In this document: positions 18,328-26,888 of the stretch, one piece after another
Position numbering within the stretch: position 1 is the stretch's first letter
How the letters are laid out: every line of letters begins with the position of its first letter
Assembly: GCF_024346455.1 (NCBI RefSeq)
Contig: NZ_JAGQCY010000002.1
Span: forward strand, 232,789 to 296,788
Direction: 5' to 3'
DNA from: Cyanobium sp. Aljojuca 7A6
GTDB taxonomy: Bacteria > Cyanobacteriota > Cyanobacteriia > PCC-6307 > Cyanobiaceae
DNA length: 64,000 nucleotides
Position numbers and translations under genes: made by a program
Notes under the pieces: model-generated
Seen by the model: only the letters and a program-made list of their open reading frames with translations
Databases searched by the model: none
What the model was told of the DNA's origin: nothing

Positions 18328-19640
18328 GCCTTTCTCTTCCAGCCACCTCCGAGGACCACCGCACCCTGGACGGCGGCCTGCCCCTGCGGATCCTGCACCG
18401 GCCCGGGCCGGCGATCCTGGCGGCCCGCCTGGCCATTCCAGGTGGCAGCGGCCGGGACCCGGCCGGCCGCCGGGGCGCCCACCAACTGCTCGCCGGCAGC
18501 ATGACCCGGGGCTGCGGCGACCTGGATGCCGAGGCCCTGGCCGATTGCGTCGAAGGGGCTGGCGCCGCTCTGCGGGTGGAGGCCCATGAGGACGGCCTGG
18601 TGCTGGCCCTGAAATGCGCCGCCGACGATGCCACCACCCTGCTGCCCCTGCTGCTGGCGATGGCGCGGCGGCCGCGGCTGGAGCCCGGTCAGGTGGCGAT
18701 CGAACGGCAGCTCAACCTGCAGATGCTGCAACGCCAGAAGGAGGACCCTTTCCAGCTGGCCCACGACCAGCTGCGCCGCCTGCTCTACGGCGATGGCCCC
18801 TATGGCCATGACCCCCTCGGGATTGAGGCGGAACTGGCCGGTCTCGGACCTGAAGACCTTTGGCCCCTGGTGGAGGGTCTCGGGGCTGACGGGGCCGTCC
18901 TGGTGCTCTGCGGCGACGCCCCGACGTCGCTGACGGCCGCCCTGGAGGTGGAACTGGCCGCCTCCCCCTGGATCACCCAGGCCCCTGGCTCCCAAGCGTT
19001 CGCCGGCCCACCGCCGGCCACGGGGCATCTGGCTCTGCAGGTGCAGGACACCGAGCAGGTCGTGCTGATGCTGGGGGCCGCGACTGTTCCCCTGGCCCAT
19101 CCCGACGCCCTGGCCCTGCGGTTGCTCCAGGCCCACCTGGGTCTCGGCATGTCCAGTCGCCTGTTCATCACGATGCGGGAGGAACGGGGGCTGGCCTACG
19201 ACGTCGGCGTCCACCTGCCGGCCCATGCCGGAGCCCCTCCGTTCGTCATGCACCTGTCCACCTCGGCCGAGCGGGCGGCGGAAGCCACCGCCTGCCTGCT
19301 GGACGAGTGGCAGCGGCTCCTGGAGGACCCGCTGGACGAGGGCTCACGGCTGCTGGCCCTGGCCAAATTCCAGGGGCAGGACGCCATGGGGCGCCAGACC
19401 TGCTCCCAGATCGCCGAGCGCCAGGCCCTGGTGCTCAGCCATGGCCTACCCGCCGATCACGTGCGTCAGGTGATGGAGCGGGCCCCCGGACTTGGGGCCG
19501 ACGATCTGCGCGCAGCCGCTCGCCGCTGGCTGAAGGCCCCCAGCCTGAGCCTGGTGGGCCCGGCCCCGGCCCTGGATCAGGCGCACCAGGCCTGGTTGAA
19601 CCATGGGCTCAGCCGGCCGGCTCCAGGTCGGAAAGGTTGA
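18324..19640 (+). CDS. M16-family peptidase, non-catalytic partner
   Basis: This 438-residue M16 homologue lacks HxxEH: the equivalent site reads RRGAHQLLAGSMTRG. It keeps the C-terminal family motif MREERGLAYDVGVHLPAHAG with the R/Y pair that contacts substrate in heterodimeric M16B enzymes. It would therefore be the beta/R-Y-type partner of the preceding catalytic subunit, to which it is translationally coupled. Substrate unknown. Its 3' end overlaps the convergent sipA-like gene by 32 bp. Confidence 0.88.
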   Translation: MSLSLPATSEDHRTLDGGLPLRILHRPGPAILAARLAIPGGSGRDPAGRRGAHQLLAGSMTRGCGDLDAEALADCVEGAGAALRVEAHEDGLVLALKCAADDATTLLPLLLAMARRPRLEPGQVAIERQLNLQMLQRQKEDPFQLAHDQLRRLLYGDGPYGHDPLGIEAELAGLGPEDLWPLVEGLGADGAVLVLCGDAPTSLTAALEVELAASPWITQAPGSQAFAGPPPATGHLALQVQDTEQVVLMLGAATVPLAHPDALALRLLQAHLGLGMSSRLFITMREERGLAYDVGVHLPAHAGAPPFVMHLSTSAERAAEATACLLDEWQRLLEDPLDEGSRLLALAKFQGQDAMGRQTCSQIAERQALVLSHGLPADHVRQVMERAPGLGADDLRAAARRWLKAPSLSLVGPAPALDQAHQAWLNHGLSRPAPGRKG

Positions 19641-19881
19641 TCAGGAAGGTGCCGCGACGGAAACGGATGGCCCTCAGCTCCAGGGCCCTGATTTCCACGA
19701 CCCGGCCCACTTCGCCTGGATCCACCAGGTCTGGGGGACGCAGCATCGGCATCGGGTCGGCGGTCTTGAGGTAGCGCAGGGGTTGGCGCAGGCGCACGGC
19801 ATCGCCCAGATGGATCGCCACCTCCACCACCTGAATCGAGTCCTCCGGTGGCGCGGGATCGGTGGGGGTGAGATCCGGCAT
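19609..19881 (-). CDS. sipA: SipA-like regulatory protein (DUF3148)
   Basis: The 90-residue protein contains the SH3-like DUF3148 signature: VRLRQPLRYLKTADPMPMLR followed by PPDLV, GEVGRVVEIR and AIRFRRGTFLI. In Synechococcus elongatus SipA binds the histidine kinase NblS and stimulates its activity toward its response regulators in the light/nutrient stress response. NblS is not in this window. The gene is convergent with, and overlaps, the M16 partner subunit gene. Confidence 0.85.
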   Translation of the reverse strand: MPDLTPTDPAPPEDSIQVVEVAIHLGDAVRLRQPLRYLKTADPMPMLRPPDLVDPGEVGRVVEIRALELRAIRFRRGTFLINLSDLEPAG

Positions 19882-19963
19882 GGGTACGGCGCCACAGGGG
19901 GCTGTATGCCCTTCTCAGCCGAACCTAGCTGGAGCAGGATGGGCGCCAGCCACGAACGGTTCA

Positions 19964-20533
19964 TTGCGAGCCCTTGCCACCTGGAGCGGAGCGATCGCCG
20001 GCCTCCTGCTCATCCTTGTCGGCGGTCTGGTGCCGGCGGCCTTTCCGGTCCACGAGGCCGGTGGCTGGGGGGTGCGGCCGCTCGGCATCACCCTGCAGGT
20101 GCCCGCCCTGCTGCTGTGCGCCCTGGTCTGCGGCCCCCGCAGTGCCACCCTGGCGGCGGTGGCCTATCTCAGCGTCGGTCTGTTCCAGTTGCCGGTCTTC
20201 CACGAGGGTGGGGGGGTCGGCTATCTGCTGGATCCAGGCTTCGGCTACCTGGCGGGCTTCCTGCCGGCCGCCTGGATCACCGGCAAGCTGGCGCGCCAGC
20301 CGGGCATGGACGATCCCCTCACCCTTGCCGGGGCCGCCGCCATCGGACTTTTGGTGCTGCATCTCTGCGGCCTCACCAATCTGCTGCTGGGCAGCCTGGC
20401 TGGCCGCTGGGGGGGAGACACCCTGACCCTGGTGGTGGGCTACAGCCTGGCCCTGCTGCCCCAGCTGTTGCTCTGCTGCGCCGCCGGCGTGTTGGGCTGG
20501 TTGCTGCGCCGGCTGCTGCTGGTGCCTTCGTGA
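19964..20533 (+). CDS. bioY: BioY-family biotin transporter S component
   Basis: A 189-residue membrane protein with about six helices carries the BioY pattern: LGITLQVPALLLCALVCGPR, VAYLSVGLFQLPVFHEGGG and DPGFGYLAGFLPAAWITG. BioY binds biotin and works with ECF energising ATPases or alone. The start was set at TTG 19964, which gives a normal length; an in-frame ATG at 19880 would overlap the divergent sipA start codon and add a non-family N-terminus. The stop overlaps the lspA start (TGATG). Confidence 0.85.
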   Translation: MRALATWSGAIAGLLLILVGGLVPAAFPVHEAGGWGVRPLGITLQVPALLLCALVCGPRSATLAAVAYLSVGLFQLPVFHEGGGVGYLLDPGFGYLAGFLPAAWITGKLARQPGMDDPLTLAGAAAIGLLVLHLCGLTNLLLGSLAGRWGGDTLTLVVGYSLALLPQLLLCCAAGVLGWLLRRLLLVPS

Positions 20534-21009
20534 TGGCGCGTCCGCTGCGCCGGCGGCTGGGGATGCTGCTGCTGGCGGCCCTGACCCTGCTGCTGGATCA
20601 GGTCAGCAAGGCCTGGGCCCTTGAGCACCTGGCCAGCGGCAGCCTCCGGCCGCTCCTGCCTGGCCTGCTGCAGTTGCAGCGGGTCAGCAACACCGGGGCC
20701 GCCTTCAGCCTGTTCAGTGGCGCGTCGATCCAGCTCGGGGTGATCAGCGCCCTGGTGAGCCTCGGATTGCTGATCTGGATCCTCTGGCGCCCTCCCGTCG
20801 GCCTGTGGAACGGCCTGGCCCTGGGACTGCTGCTCGGCGGCGCCCTGAGCAACGGCATCGACCGCTGGCGCTACGGCGCGGTGGTGGACTTCCTGGAGTT
20901 CGTCCCGATTCACTTCCCGATCTTCAATCTCGCCGACGTGGCCATCAACCTGGCCGTGGCGTGCTTCTTCATCGATCTGCTGCGACCCCATGCCGACCGC
21001 CATCCTTGA
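20533..21009 (+). CDS. lspA: Lipoprotein signal peptidase II
   Basis: The 158-residue four-helix membrane aspartyl peptidase cleaves lipoprotein signal peptides after lipidation. Family motifs are present in order: LLLDQVSKAW, RVSNTGAAFSLFSG, GGALSNGIDRWRYGAVVDFL (first catalytic Asp in the ID/VVD region) and FPIFNLADVAINLA (second catalytic Asp). It is coupled to bioY (one-base overlap) and overlaps the following penicillin-binding protein gene by 20 bp. Confidence 0.96.
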   Translation: MARPLRRRLGMLLLAALTLLLDQVSKAWALEHLASGSLRPLLPGLLQLQRVSNTGAAFSLFSGASIQLGVISALVSLGLLIWILWRPPVGLWNGLALGLLLGGALSNGIDRWRYGAVVDFLEFVPIHFPIFNLADVAINLAVACFFIDLLRPHADRHP

Positions 21010-23182
21010 GGGGTTGGAGCGGCGGCTGAGGCCCCGCTCCAACGCCACAGGCCCCCAACTCAAGGTGCTGCGTCCCGGACTGCCGGAGCAGAGCCACCAA
21101 CTGCACGGCAGCCTCTACCGGATCGGCCGCGCCAGCGACAACAGCATCGTCATCGACCACACGGCCGTGAGCCGCCACCACGCCCTGCTGGAAAACCACG
21201 GCGGGCACTGGCTGCTGAGCGATGCAGGCTCCACCAACGGACTCTGGTGGCAGGGCCGCCGGGTGCGGGAGCTGGTGCTGCGCCAGGGGGATCAGGTGCG
21301 TTTCGGGCCCGCCGATCAGGAGGATCTGCCCACGCTTCTGTTCGCGCCTGAAGGGGGCCTGCGCCGGGCCTGGATGGGGCGCTGGGGGGCTCGGGGTGCG
21401 GTGGCCGTGGCCGGCGCCGGCGCCCTGCTGCTGGCCCTGTCCCTGCTGCAGGTGCCGACCCGGGGCAGCCTGGCGACGGTGCGGGGACCGCTGCTCCTCT
21501 ACGACCGCAGCAATCGACCGGTGGCGTCCGTGGCCGATCGCAAGCGCCGCGAACTCCCCGACCTGGACGCCTATCCCCCTGTCCTGATCGGTGCGCTGCT
21601 GGCCAGTGAGGACAATCGCTTCTGGTGGCACCCGGGTGTGGACCCGATCGGCACCGCCCGTGCCCTGCTGACCAACCTGCTCGGCGGCCGGGTGCTGGAG
21701 GGCGGCAGCACCCTGACCCAGCAGATGGCCCGCAGCCTTTACCCGGAGCAGGTGGGACAGGGCGAGACGCTGGGTCGCAAATGGCGGGAGCTGCTGGTGG
21801 CCCTGCAGCTGGAGGCGCGCTTCAGCAAGCAGGAGCTGCTGCTGAGCTACCTCAACCGGGTCTATCTCGGTGCCGTCTGGGGGTTTGAGGATGCTTCGAG
21901 GCGCTTCTTCGCCCGGCCCGCAGCGGCCCTGAAGCTCGAGGAGGCCGCCCTTCTGGTGGGTCTGCTGCCCTCCCCAAACGGCTACGACCCCTGCGTCGAT
22001 CCCTCGGCAGCCCTGGCCTCCCGCAACCAGGTGCTCGACAAGATGGCGGCCGCCAACCGGATCAGCGCCGATCAGGCCCGCCGGGCCCGACGCCAACCGA
22101 TCCGACTGGCCGCGGACGCCTGCCGCTCCGCCCAGCAGCGCGGAGCCCCCTTCTACACCGATCAGGTGCGCCGCGACCTGGAGAACCTGGTGGGCAAGGA
22201 CGTGGCCGCCGAAGGCAACTTTCTGATCGATACCCACCTGGATCCGCTGCTGCAGGAGCGGGTCGAGCAGGTGCTGCGGCAGCGCATCGAGGCCAGCCGA
22301 TCGCTGGGTGTGAGCCAGGGGGCCGTGGTGATTCTCGACAGCCGCACGGGGGGGATCCGGGCCATCGCCGGCGGTCGGGACTACCTGCAGAGCCAGTTCA
22401 ACCGCGCCTCGATGGCCTTGCGCCAACCAGGCAGCACGTTCAAACTCGTGCCCTACGTGGTGGCTTTGGAGCGCGGCGCCCGGCCTGGCGACCGGATCAG
22501 TTGCGGGCCGCTGTCCTGGGGCGGCCAGAACTTCAGCAGCGCCTGTGGCGGCAGCCTCAGCCTGCGGCAGGCCCTGGCGATCAGCAGCAACACCGCCGCC
22601 CTGCGCCTGGCCCGCAGGGATGGCCTCGACGCCCTGGTGAACAAGGGCCGGGATCTCGGTTTCACCAGCCCCCTGGCCCCGGTGCCGGGCCTGGCCCTGG
22701 GCCAGAGCGAGGTGACCCTGCTGGAGCTCACGGCCGCCTATGCCAGCGTCGCCGCCGATGGGCTCTGGCGGACGCCGACAACGATCCGCCGGCTCACGGA
22801 TGCCGAAGCCTGTGCCGCCTCCCAGGCGGCGGGGGAGCGGGGGGGGTCCGATTGCCGGGCCTCCGCCGGCAGCTCGAGGGCCGTCACCAGCCCCGGTCGC
22901 CGGGTGATGAGCCCCGCCACCGCGAAGGCGATGCGGGTCATGCTGGAAGCGGTGGTCAGTGGCGGCACCGGTGGCGCCGCCTACGTGGGGGCAGGCAGCT
23001 GGGGCAAGACCGGCACCACCAACGAGGGCCGGGACCTGCTGTTCGTGGGCTATGCACCCAAGCGCCAATGGGTGATCGGCATCTGGCTGGGCAACGATGA
23101 CAACAGTCCCACCGCGGCCAGCAGCGCCCTGGCGGCCTCCTTGTTCGGCGAGATCGTGCGCTCCGCCCCGCCGGGGTCATGA
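20990..23182 (+). CDS. Class A penicillin-binding protein with N-terminal FHA domain
   Basis: The bifunctional peptidoglycan synthase (730 aa) has three parts. An FHA phosphothreonine-binding domain spans about residues 20-115 (YRIGRASDNSIVIDHTAVSR, then STNGLWWQG). A membrane helix follows near 137-155. The GT51 glycosyltransferase spans about 165-340 (LASEDNRFWWHPGVD, EGGSTLTQQMARSLYP). The transpeptidase spans about 410-725, with SxxK in PGSTFKL, SxN in ISSNTAA and KTG in WGKTGTTNEGRD. The FHA part suggests control by a Ser/Thr kinase. The stop overlaps the downstream GTPase start (ATGA). Confidence 0.93.
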   Translation: MPTAILEGLERRLRPRSNATGPQLKVLRPGLPEQSHQLHGSLYRIGRASDNSIVIDHTAVSRHHALLENHGGHWLLSDAGSTNGLWWQGRRVRELVLRQGDQVRFGPADQEDLPTLLFAPEGGLRRAWMGRWGARGAVAVAGAGALLLALSLLQVPTRGSLATVRGPLLLYDRSNRPVASVADRKRRELPDLDAYPPVLIGALLASEDNRFWWHPGVDPIGTARALLTNLLGGRVLEGGSTLTQQMARSLYPEQVGQGETLGRKWRELLVALQLEARFSKQELLLSYLNRVYLGAVWGFEDASRRFFARPAAALKLEEAALLVGLLPSPNGYDPCVDPSAALASRNQVLDKMAAANRISADQARRARRQPIRLAADACRSAQQRGAPFYTDQVRRDLENLVGKDVAAEGNFLIDTHLDPLLQERVEQVLRQRIEASRSLGVSQGAVVILDSRTGGIRAIAGGRDYLQSQFNRASMALRQPGSTFKLVPYVVALERGARPGDRISCGPLSWGGQNFSSACGGSLSLRQALAISSNTAALRLARRDGLDALVNKGRDLGFTSPLAPVPGLALGQSEVTLLELTAAYASVAADGLWRTPTTIRRLTDAEACAASQAAGERGGSDCRASAGSSRAVTSPGRRVMSPATAKAMRVMLEAVVSGGTGGAAYVGAGSWGKTGTTNEGRDLLFVGYAPKRQWVIGIWLGNDDNSPTAASSALAASLFGEIVRSAPPGS

Positions 23183-24774
23183 AGCTGCCCCAACGCCTCT
23201 GGATCTGGATCCTCCTGGGTCTGCTGGCGCTCGTGGTGCTGGGAATGGTGCTGCAGGCGGTCCAGCAGCTGCAATGGACGCTCAGCACCTGGCTGCCCTA
23301 CTGGATGGTGGGGCCGCTGATGCTGATCGTGCTGGTGGCGTTGCTGCTGGCCCTGGCCCAGGTCGGCTGGCCCTGGCTGCAGAGGCTGCGCAAGCCTGGG
23401 CCATCGGGTGCCGGCAAAAGGCCCATGGCGACGGTGCCCTCCAGCCGCCGCGAGGCGGCCCAGCGCAACCTGGGCGCCATCGACCGCACCCTGGAGAAGG
23501 TGCGCGATGCGGTGGAGCGCGAAGCCCTGCATCAGGAACGCCAACGCATGGAGGCAGAACTGGAACGGGGCGACCTGGTGATCGTCGTGTTCGGCACCGG
23601 GTCGGCGGGCAAGACCTCGCTGATCCGTGCCCTGCTGCAGCAGGTGGTGGGCGACGTGGGCGCACCCATGGGCTCGACCACCACCGCCAGCCGCTACCGA
23701 CTCCGTTTGCGGGATCTGCCCCGCGCCGTGATCCTGGAGGACACCCCGGGCATTCTCGAAGCGGGCCGCCAGGGACGGGAACGGGAACGGCTGGCCCGGG
23801 GACTGGCCGCCCGCGCCGACCTGCTCTTGCTGGTACTGGATGGCGACCTGCGCGCCAGTGAGTTGGAGGTGTTCGACGCCCTGGCGGGGCTGGGCAAGCG
23901 CCTGCTGCTGGTGCTTAACAAGTGCGACCTGCGCGGCGAAGAGGAGGAACGGCGCCTGCTGGCCCTGCTGCGGCAACGCTGCGCTGGCCGTCTCGCCCCC
24001 GACGATGTGATCCCCGCCAGCGCGGCCCCCCAGAGCGTGCCGATGCCGGGCGGCCGGCCGCTGCAGCCGGCGCCGGAGGTGGAGGCCCTGCTGCGCCGGA
24101 TCGCCAGCGTTCTGCATGCCGATGGGGAGGAGCTGATCGCCGACAACCTGCTGCTGCAGTGCCGCCGCCTCAGCCAGGCCAGCCAGGACCTGCTGGACCG
24201 GCAACGGCACAGCGACGCCAGCACCATCGTCGATCGGTACATGTGGATCGGCGCGGGGGTGGTGATGGTGACCCCGCTGCCGGGCATCGACCTGCTCGCC
24301 ACCGCCGCGGTGAACGCCCAGATGGTGGTGGAGATCGGCCGTGTCTACGGCGTCAGCCTCAGCCGGGATACCGCCCAGGATCTGGCCCTTTCCGTGGGCC
24401 GGACCCTGGCGGGGCTGGGGCTGGTCAAGGGAGGCGTGGGCCTGCTCACGTCGGCCCTCAGCCTCAATCTCCCTGCCCTGGTGGTCAGCCGGGCCATTCA
24501 GGCGGTCAGCGCGGCCTGGCTCACCCGGGTGGCGGGGCGAAGCTTCATCACCTACTTCCGCCAGAACCAGGACTGGGGCGATGGCGGCCTGCAGGAGGTG
24601 CTGCAGCGCGAATACGACCTCAACAAACGGGAGGGGATGCTGCGCAGCTTCCTGGAAACCGCCCTCAACCGGGTGGTGGAGCCTCTGCAGCAACGCCAGA
24701 GACGGCGGCTGCCGCCCCGCCCAGGGCCTCGGGGGGGGGCGGCAGAAGGGGACCGCGGGAATCCAGCACCGTGA
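23179..24774 (+). CDS. Membrane-associated GTPase with DUF697-like C-terminus
   Basis: The 531-residue protein begins with two membrane helices (about residues 8-30 and 40-65). A P-loop GTPase domain follows (about 125-310) with Walker A GTGSAGKTSL, switch II ILEDTPGI and the base-specificity motif LNKCDL. The C-terminal half (about 340-500) resembles DUF697/YcjF-type membrane domains, with VDRYMWIGAGVVMVTPLPGI. The function is unknown; proteins of this type are common in cyanobacteria. It is translationally coupled to the penicillin-binding protein gene, hinting at an envelope role. Its last 110 bp overlap a convergent small gene. Confidence 0.85.
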   Translation: MKLPQRLWIWILLGLLALVVLGMVLQAVQQLQWTLSTWLPYWMVGPLMLIVLVALLLALAQVGWPWLQRLRKPGPSGAGKRPMATVPSSRREAAQRNLGAIDRTLEKVRDAVEREALHQERQRMEAELERGDLVIVVFGTGSAGKTSLIRALLQQVVGDVGAPMGSTTTASRYRLRLRDLPRAVILEDTPGILEAGRQGRERERLARGLAARADLLLLVLDGDLRASELEVFDALAGLGKRLLLVLNKCDLRGEEEERRLLALLRQRCAGRLAPDDVIPASAAPQSVPMPGGRPLQPAPEVEALLRRIASVLHADGEELIADNLLLQCRRLSQASQDLLDRQRHSDASTIVDRYMWIGAGVVMVTPLPGIDLLATAAVNAQMVVEIGRVYGVSLSRDTAQDLALSVGRTLAGLGLVKGGVGLLTSALSLNLPALVVSRAIQAVSAAWLTRVAGRSFITYFRQNQDWGDGGLQEVLQREYDLNKREGMLRSFLETALNRVVEPLQQRQRRRLPPRPGPRGGAAEGDRGNPAP

Positions 24775-24898
24775 TCAGCACCAGGTAGGCCACCCCGATC
24801 AGGATCGACAGGGCACCGGTGAGGATCGCCACCCATTTTCCGCGGCGATCGCTCAGGGGGGGCTTCGGCGGGATCAGATCCGGAAGCGGTTCAACCAT
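24665..24898 (-). CDS. Small single-span membrane protein (77 aa)
   Basis: The product has a Pro/Lys-rich N-terminus (LIPPKPPLSDRRGKW), one transmembrane helix (WVAILTGALSILIGVAYLVL) and a Pro/Ala-rich tail. No named family is assigned. The ATG overlaps the stop of the upstream decarboxylase gene by eight bases, supporting co-translation. The 3' 110 bp overlap the GTPase gene on the other strand; the low-complexity tail could be shorter in relatives. I consider the first 50 residues the well-supported part. Confidence 0.65.
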   Translation of the reverse strand: MVEPLPDLIPPKPPLSDRRGKWVAILTGALSILIGVAYLVLITVLDSRGPLLPPPPEALGGAAAAVSGVAAEAPPPG

Positions 24899-26348
24899 CG
24901 TTGGGGCCCGCGAGGCTTTGCTGCACCACCAATCTCAGCCGCTCCAGGTGATCAGGGAGGGTGTGCGGGTTGCCCAGCACGGCCTTGAGATGGTGGTGGC
25001 CCCGGTACACGGGCCGCGAAAGCATCAGCTGCTCTGCCAGCAGGGCCGCCCGGGTATCGGCGCTCCAGCGTTCCGCCTCCGCCCCTTCGCAGCCTTCGGG
25101 CCGGAAGGCGAGCAGGTGCAGGGGGCCACTGCAGAGGGTCAGACCGCCGATGGCCTGCAGCCGCTGCTCCAGGTCCGTGCGCCGCTGAACGGCCGCGTCG
25201 ATCAGGGCGGCCACGCCATCGAGGCCGAGCTGGCGCAGACCCAGCCAGAGCTTGAGGATCTCCCCGGGTCTGGTGCCCTGCAGCCCCGCCTCCCCCTGGT
25301 GGCCGCCGCCCCAGCTGGGCTCCATGTAGGGCAGTCCGGTGCCGAAAGCCCGCTGCAGGTGGAGTGGGTCCGCCAACAGCAGCAGGGAGGAGGTCTTGGT
25401 GATGCCGAGCAGCTTCTGGGGATTGACCGTGATCGAATCGGCCAGGGCCAGGCCGGCGAGCCGGGAACGGAATCGTTCGCTGAAGGCGAAGATCGCCCCG
25501 ATGGCCCCATCCACGTGCAACCAGTGGCCAAAGCGGCGGCACAGGGACGCGATGGGCTCGAGAGGATCCAGGGCTCCGCGCACGGTCGTACCGGAGGTGG
25601 CCACCACGGCGATCACCGGCGTACCGGCCCGGTCGAGCCGCGCCAGCCGCTCCTCGAGCGCCTGCGGCTCCAGGCCGCCGGCAGCGGTGACGGGGAGCTG
25701 CACCAGGGCCTCCGCGGGCAGGCCCATCACAGCGGCGGCCTTGATCAGCGAGACGTGGGCCTCCTGGCTGCACAGCACCACCGCCTCTCCCCGGCAGGCC
25801 AGACCGCGATGATGACGGGCGGTGACCAGGGCCATCAGGTTGCTGAGGCTGCCGCCGCTGGCGGCCACGCCCCCGGCGCCGTCGGGCAGGCCAAGCCGTC
25901 CGGCCATCCAGGCACACAGGGCCCGCTCCAACCGGCTGAGGCTGGGGGAGAGCTCTTCGGCCAGCAGGTTGTTGTTCAGACCGGCGCAGATCAGGTCCGC
26001 CACGATCGAGGCTGACAGGGGCGGCGGATCGAGATGGGCCAGGGCACCCGGGTGGTTGGGGTTGTAGGCCCCTTCCATCACCAGCTGCAGATCGGCCAGC
26101 AACTGGTCACTGCCGAGCCCAGCCGCCTCCGGTTCCACCACCGGCAGGACGCTCAGTCCGGGAAGGGGTGTGCCATGGCCAGCCTGGCCCAGCCAACGGC
26201 AGAGGAGTCCGGAGGCCTGCTGCAGGACGTCCTCCAGGGCCGGGTCCAGCTGAAAGGGATCGGCGAAGCAGCCGAACTCCTGGGGGGGCGGCACTGACCG
26301 GTGGGCGGGGGGGACGCTGGCCAACGGCGACTGTGGGGGTCTCGGCAT
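24891..26348 (-). CDS. PLP-dependent group II decarboxylase
   Basis: The 485-residue protein belongs to the pyridoxal-phosphate group II decarboxylases (glutamate, tyrosine, aromatic amino acid and diaminobutyrate decarboxylases). The PLP-binding Lys lies in ITVNPQKLLGITKT (near residue 310), the cofactor Asp in WLHVDGAIGA, and the substrate/PLP region is AASGGSLSNLMAL. The N-terminal GAYNPNHPGALAHLDPPPL fits the family. Substrate specificity cannot be read with confidence. It is followed by the overlapping 77-residue membrane protein gene. Confidence 0.88.
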   Translation of the reverse strand: MPRPPQSPLASVPPAHRSVPPPQEFGCFADPFQLDPALEDVLQQASGLLCRWLGQAGHGTPLPGLSVLPVVEPEAAGLGSDQLLADLQLVMEGAYNPNHPGALAHLDPPPLSASIVADLICAGLNNNLLAEELSPSLSRLERALCAWMAGRLGLPDGAGGVAASGGSLSNLMALVTARHHRGLACRGEAVVLCSQEAHVSLIKAAAVMGLPAEALVQLPVTAAGGLEPQALEERLARLDRAGTPVIAVVATSGTTVRGALDPLEPIASLCRRFGHWLHVDGAIGAIFAFSERFRSRLAGLALADSITVNPQKLLGITKTSSLLLLADPLHLQRAFGTGLPYMEPSWGGGHQGEAGLQGTRPGEILKLWLGLRQLGLDGVAALIDAAVQRRTDLEQRLQAIGGLTLCSGPLHLLAFRPEGCEGAEAERWSADTRAALLAEQLMLSRPVYRGHHHLKAVLGNPHTLPDHLERLRLVVQQSLAGPNDG

Positions 26349-26389
26349 TCTGCCGGGTGCCCCGGCGGAGAGCTGGCTAGAAGGAGTCG

Positions 26390-26887
26390 ATGCTGAGTGA
26401 CGCCGACAGCCTGCTGTGGATGGACCGGCTCCTGCGGCTCTCCGAGGCCGCCGGGGCGCGGGGAGAGATCCCTGTAGCGGCAGCGTTGCTGGATGAGTCA
26501 GGCCACTGCGTGGGCTGGGGCAGCAACCGCCGCCACCGGAGGGCGGATCCCCTGGGGCACGCCGAACTGCTGGCCCTGCGCCGGGCCGCCGCCGCCCGGG
26601 GCGACTGGCGCTTCAACGGCTGCACGCTGCTGGTCACCCTCGAGCCTTGTCCGATGTGCGCCGGTGCCCTGATCCAGGCGCGGGTGGGGACCGTGATCTA
26701 CGCCGCCGCCGATCCCAAGCGCGGCGCCCTCGGCGGCAGCCTCGATCTCTCCAGCCACCCCAGCGCCCACCATCACATGGCCGTGAGGGGCGGGGTGCAC
26801 GGCGAGCGGGCCTCTCAGCAACTGGAGCAGTGGTTCCGCCAACGGCGCCTGGCCCCTCAGGGGAACGGCGCAACGGAGGTGGGCTGA
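26390..26887 (+). CDS. tadA: tRNA-specific adenosine deaminase
   Basis: TadA converts A34 to inosine in tRNA-Arg(ACG). The zinc deaminase motifs are present: GHAELLAL (HAE) and PCPMCAGALIQARV (PCxxC), plus the TadA-specific YAAADPKRGALGG. At 165 residues the length is normal. It is convergent with the aminotransferase gene, whose stop lies one base away. Confidence 0.95.
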   Translation: MLSDADSLLWMDRLLRLSEAAGARGEIPVAAALLDESGHCVGWGSNRRHRRADPLGHAELLALRRAAAARGDWRFNGCTLLVTLEPCPMCAGALIQARVGTVIYAAADPKRGALGGSLDLSSHPSAHHHMAVRGGVHGERASQQLEQWFRQRRLAPQGNGATEVG

Positions 26888-26888
26888 C

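Noticed and set aside
20969..23068. A 699-codon open frame antisense to the FHA/penicillin-binding protein gene
   Set aside because: Composition is typical of an antisense shadow and no domain is seen; the sense gene has all catalytic motifs.
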